This document shows, piece after piece, positions 59,801 to 64,000 of a DNA stretch of 64,000 bases. The stretch covers positions 90,594,693 through 90,658,692 of the forward strand of contig CM038229.1 of the NCBI GenBank assembly GCA_021442155.1, read 5' to 3'. Under the pieces are notes generated by a model. It did not search any database. It was not told the origin of the DNA and saw nothing but the letters and a program-made list of their open reading frames with translations. Made by a program: the position numbers and the translations under genes. Position 1 is the stretch's first letter. Every line of letters begins with the position of its first letter. Source of the DNA: Cymbidium sinense. Its lineage: Eukaryota > Streptophyta > Magnoliopsida > Asparagales > Orchidaceae.

Positions 59801-62085
59801 AGGAATTAGGATGTTGAATGGAAAGAGCTCCATCCAAAAATGGAATCATTCCATTCTTCATTCTTGAAAACCTCTACAACTTTAACAAAATAAAATGGAA
59901 TAAAAATGAAGTTAAATCATTAAGATATTCGAACTGAAACCACCCAAAGATAAAAATTAAATAAAATTCAAACTCTAAATTGAAACTTGAACTTGAAGGA
60001 GCCTAGCAAATCCTTGTCACACAAACCCCTCTTTTGCACACACTAGATCATTTAGGTCATAGACTCTAGATCTAGGTTAGATCATTCTGTGATTTTCATT
60101 AATCTTCTGTGTTGTGCTTCACATGTCTATGTGGTGTATTACTATAGACCGAATGTCTAGGCTTGTTTGCTTGTTAGACTGGATATTAAGGCATTTTTTT
60201 AGATTTAATATTATTTTCTGCAGGGGACTGTGTTAAAGGTATCATTGTAATAAATAAAAATTATAAAATTATTATTTGCTTACAGGTGCTGAAAATCTCT
60301 TAACATAGTCCATAAGACAGGTGGGCTTGGCAAGTAACTAATATTAAGCCCGTATGTTTATGAAATATAAACTGCTTTATGTGTTATATGTATTTCCTAA
60401 CATCTGTTTTACAGGTCTTAAGATTTCTTTTGAATTTTAAATGTAAATTTGAGTTTAGAATTATGATAGGATTTATGGGGTCTAGGATTAGTATGAGCTG
60501 ACCTAACTAGGTGATAGTGCAGTGATCCCTTGTGGAGCTCGATGGATGTCCCTGAAGAAGGAGACTTTCCTTGAAAGAAGACCCATAGATCTAAACTTGT
60601 AGTTCTAGGCTGAGTTGTATGAGGTCAAAACTCGACTACCCATTTTTTTTCTTCCTGGGTGTACAGCGGTACCCCCCGCATTGGCCTATTTTATTAATTT
60701 AATCTGGCTTGATTTATTTTGGGTGTGTAATAGAAACAACATGCTTTTCCTAGGTTTCTTTCTGTGTTATGTTTATACTGTGATCAATTCCTAGATGTAG
60801 GCTCATAGGATAAACTAAATTTTATACCCAACTAAATCAATCAAAATACAAAAAAATAAATACAACTCAGAACCTCATGTAAAAGCCTAGGCATTAAATC
60901 AAGATAATAAATTATTTAGCAACCCATTAACTGGATGCTTTAATATCATGCATAAATCAACCTGTTTCACTCTTGATAATAGAGGACTTCTAGCTTTGCT
61001 AGAGAAATTGGGCTTAACCTTTGAGAGCCTATGATGGAAGAACACCTCTTTCTTTTTTGATTTGACCTATAACCATTTCTAATTGCATGGCATTAGGCAT
61101 AAAATTGCATGCCGATGGCCTAAAATGAATCTTGAGTCAAAAATCATAAAAATCTAAAAAATATGCATTAGTTAGATGAATCTTCATACTGTACATGATC
61201 TTAAGGATTATGGAGTGAGTCTAGGTTCATAGATTTCTTTTCTAAAAAATGCAACAGCCCAGCCATCTTGCATTCCTGTGACTTGTCTTCATGAATTTAA
61301 AATGCGCTTAGGTAGTGTTAGTTGGCAGCCTTCTCTAGGCAGGTTGTAAGTTCAGAAGAGTCAGGGATAAGGTAGTTCCCTCAAGTGAGGAGAATGGCCA
61401 ATGATTCTCAAGGATAGAACTAAGTCGAGCATCTGACATATTTCAGAAATGCCTGTAGACTAGGTTCAGAAGCATCCTTTTAGGAATAAGTCTACAACTC
61501 TTCGTATTTCTGTATTCTTGTACTGCTAGAATCTAAGCCCTAGATTTCTAAAAAATGACATCTCAAAATCTAAAATTAAATCCTAAATTTGAAGCCCAAT
61601 CATAGGATAGTTGCAATGTCTACTGGGTATCCCAGTATCAATAAAAATTTTCTACTTTTTCCCATTTGACTCTTAAAAATATCTCTCTCTAATTGAATTT
61701 CCCAAAAATCAATCCTTTGAAAGCTGCCTTAGAAGCCTTCAGAAATAACCACTTATTTCTTTAATCGAGAGTATTCTTCAGAAGAGACTCTTCCTAAGAT
61801 GTAATTAACTATAGAGGCTTGCCATTACAGGAAACCATGATCCCAGGATAAAATAAATCCTATTCTACTTTTCCATGTAGTTTAGGGGAAAATACTTTGG
61901 TACACTAAAGACCCATTAGCCTTAGGAGTCTTTTATTAAAATGATTGAATCCATTATAGGAGAGCATGTTTATCTATCGAGATAATACATTTATTCCTTA
62001 ATGTCTTATTTGGTCATCTAAATAAAATATTCCTAAACTCTATGTGGTATCATTTCTTTTCTCTATTTCAGAGAAAATACCAATA
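56802..62085 (+). mobile_element. Solo LTR inserted in protease (copy f, short subfamily)
   Basis: Starts TGTTGACCTCATCTTTGG and ends AATACCAATA (the final CAATA probably from CAACA), flanked by ACTGG (56797-56801) and ATTGG (62086-62090). Deleting it rejoins the protease frame (GDW|KTKAKFYIIDS). At 5,284 bp it lacks the W-box block but keeps a GC-richer island (57580-58500) and the 3' landmarks: GACTGGATATTAAGG (60177), ATTAAATCAAGATAATAAAT (60893), TTTGAGAGCCTATGATGG (61019), TTAACTATAGAGGCTTGCC (61805) and the terminal GGTAT..ATACC inverted repeat. A 191-codon open frame (57589-58164) in the island has no recognisable domain. Confidence 0.82.
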
Positions 62086-62790
62086 ATTGGAAGACTAAAG
62101 CCAAGTTCTATATCATTGATTCAAATACTTGATTCACTACTTTGCTCAGTAGGCCTTGGGTACATCAGAATAAGATGATTCCATCCTCCCTTCATCAGTG
62201 CATCAAGTTCAAAAGAGATGGAATTGAATGTTGTGTCAAAGGAGATGAGAAGCCATTTTTAGTTAGAGAGGTTGCGATATATGAGGATGCAACCTACTAT
62301 CTTCCTCAAAACACATTTTCTCTTGAACATGGTCAAAATGAAAATGCAAAAAAAAAAAAGAAAAAGAAAAAGAAAAAGAAAAGAAAAATGAGAGTACATG
62401 TGAATGAGAAAAAGATACCAAGGAAGACGTAGAGCCGCATGTCACATTCCACCCACAGTTCATTCCACCATACAGACATATGGGTAGAATGATTCGACCT
62501 CCACCAGGTAAAGGCAGATACAGAGATAGTTCTAGAGGTGGAAGACCCCCTGGTTGGCAGCCAGCTGATAGGGGTTATGTTCTTGTTCACAGGAGTACCC
62601 CTACTATTCACATAGACTTGGAATCCAACTCGAAGGATGAGTCTAATGTGATTAGCATACCAGCCAACCCCTCTCAGCGGGTTTCATTGCAGGTGACACT
62701 CAAGCTGTGCAACGATGAAGACCAGGCCTCCAAGCAAAGCATGAATGTATTCGAATCAAGTTTATGTGAAACTATCAGGCAGTAGTTAGA
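62086..62790 (+). pseudogene. Gypsy protease C-terminal part, second copy
   Basis: Continues the protease frame after LTR copy f: AKFYIIDS, then SVGLGYIR- or LLSRPWVHQNKMIPSSLHQC-type reading depending on frame, KFKRDGIECCVKGDEKPFLV, followed by a Lys-rich run encoded by (GAA/AAG)n at 62348-62385. A basic Arg/Gly segment (RPPPGKGRYRDSSRGGRPPG) and a linker (RVSLQVTLKLCNDEDQASKQ) follow. The equivalent segment of the first copy is 54800-55300. Confidence 0.65.
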
Positions 62791-62949
62791 AATCTTAGCT
62801 CTAACCTCACATTCCTCTCAAAAAGTTGAAGGTTTAGTAGTTAAGGAAGCCCCTCTGTCTTCCATGAATGTCAAGCTAAAGAGATTCCTATTGGGATCAT
62901 CATCCTCATGTCCATAAACTAATGTAGGACTTAAGGATAATTCATATAA

Positions 62950-64000
62950 AGAATTAATGGAATTACCTTTTGATTGGTCCTCATCTTGTGTTCTTAATCT
63001 TAAAAAGAAGGGTTTGATTCCTTATAAATGGTCCAAGCACCGATCAGAGTACTTTGAGAAGCTGTGGAAAATTAGAGGCAGAGATGCACAATCAAGATCA
63101 GGACTAGAATTCGATATCGTGGGTCCAGTCTATAATGATGTTTACTGCTTAGTTGTCACCAATCATCTGGAGTCTGATAGGTTCTTCAACCACACTAACT
63201 CTTATGAGGAAGTATATTTAGAAACTTCAGATGATCCAGATGATCTCCAAATCAAAGATGCACCTCTAGAATTTGAAGAGGAGATCCATTCAACAATTGA
63301 CAAGCTTAAAGAAATCAACCTCGGGATAGAAGAAAATCCACGCCTGACATACATCAGTTCATTGCTGAATGAAGAAGAAACCAATGACTTAGTTAGGCTA
63401 TTGGTTGAGTTTAAGGACTACTTTGCATAGAGTTATGAAGAGATGCCCAGATTATCTCCTGATGTAGCAATCCACAAAATAGCAATAGACCCTAATGCTA
63501 ACCCTATCAAGCAAACTCCTAGACATATACAATTAGAAATCGGACAACAAGTCATTTCTGAAGTAAAGAAACTGATCGATGCTGGTTTGATCAGGGAAAA
63601 AAAATATCCTATCTAGTTAGCCAGTGTCATCCCAGTTAATAAGAAGAATGGCCAAATTTGCATATGCGTCAATTTCAGGGACTTAAACAAGGCATGCCCT
63701 AAGGATGAGTTTCCTTTTTCTATACCAGAAGTAATGGTGGACATCACCTCATCTCATGCAGTATTCTCCTTCATGGATGGGCCATCTCTCTACAACCAAA
63801 TTAAGATGGCCCACGTGAATGAAAGAAACACTACTTTTTGATCCCTGATTGGAATCTATTATTATAAGGTCATTCCTTTTGGCCTTAAAAATACTAGTGC
63901 TACATACCAACGGGCCATGACACAGATCTTCAATGAAATCATTCATCACCAGGTTGAGTGCTATGTTGATGATCTATTAGTAAAATGCAAAGAAAAGGAA
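62950..64000 (+). pseudogene. Gypsy reverse transcriptase (Tat lineage), runs off window
   Basis: Linker LPFDWSSSCVLNLKKKGLIP, then GRDAQSRSGLEFD and the acidic region before RT. RT motifs in order: VIPVNKKNGQICICVNFRDL, NKACPKDEFPF, FSFMDGPSLYNQIKMA, YYKVIPFGLKNTSATYQRAM and the catalytic YVDDLLVK at about 63963. NKACPKDEFP and YVDD in this context are typical of the Tat/Ogre branch. Stops interrupt it at about 63428 and 63616 (TAG where relatives have Trp) and 63840 (TGA where relatives have Arg). RNase H and integrase would lie beyond the window. Confidence 0.87.

Overview
This is nuclear DNA of a flowering plant. It is AT-rich, has long (AT)n tracts and plant GT..AG introns, holds one spliced host gene of the plant-specific DUF1666 family, and is otherwise filled with plant transposable elements: an L1-type LINE, a Tat-lineage Ty3/gypsy element, a hAT-type MITE, a tRNA-type SINE, and probable Copia and RTE remnants. 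I cannot name the species; nothing seen is diagnostic at that level.

Layout. 1-7.26 kb is non-coding repeat DNA: a 78-bp tandem array (1.80-2.44 kb), a ~220-bp array (2.54-3.15 kb), and a ~1.8-kb segment present twice in tandem (3.75-7.26 kb) that resembles the 3' part of the gypsy LTRs further on. 7.58-13.53 kb is an apparently full-length LINE with ORF1, ORF2, poly-A tail and target-site duplication (TSD). A 583-bp hAT-like MITE (13.55-14.13 kb) sits just behind its tail. 16.6-20.4 kb, minus strand, is the DUF1666 gene with at least five coding exons. Its splice sites are intact, but the coding frame is broken by several small indels, so it is either a young pseudogene or a gene carrying assembly indels. 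A MITE-like inverted repeat lies about 130 bp beyond its stop codon. 20.6-29.1 kb is AT-rich intergenic DNA with very long (AT)n tracts, a SINE, a 400-bp repeat present three times, and LTR/LINE remnants.

29.16-64.0 kb is one degraded, self-nested gypsy family. The 5' LTR (29161-44619) is about 7.7 kb once a second, inverted, solo LTR of 7.7 kb (36773-44477, TSD GTAGT/ATAGT) is subtracted. A primer-binding-site-like motif, a leader with a 60-bp hairpin tandem array, and gag follow. The reading frame is then interrupted by another LTR copy (51049-54532), continues into protease, jumps by deletion to the integrase C-terminus (55.65-56.0 kb), and is joined to a second partial copy. That copy is split in its protease by a fourth LTR (56802-62085, TSD ACTGG/ATTGG) and runs into reverse transcriptase at the right edge of the window. 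No element here is coding-competent: stops replace Trp, Gln and Arg codons in the way expected from cytosine deamination.

The observation I rate highest is that three of the four giant LTRs carry a 0.8-1.3 kb block with 22-27 TTGAC[C/T] hexamers, the core of the WRKY-factor W-box. About one would be expected by chance. The inverted nesting of two 7.7-kb LTRs also creates a 15-kb imperfect palindrome that could yield double-stranded RNA.
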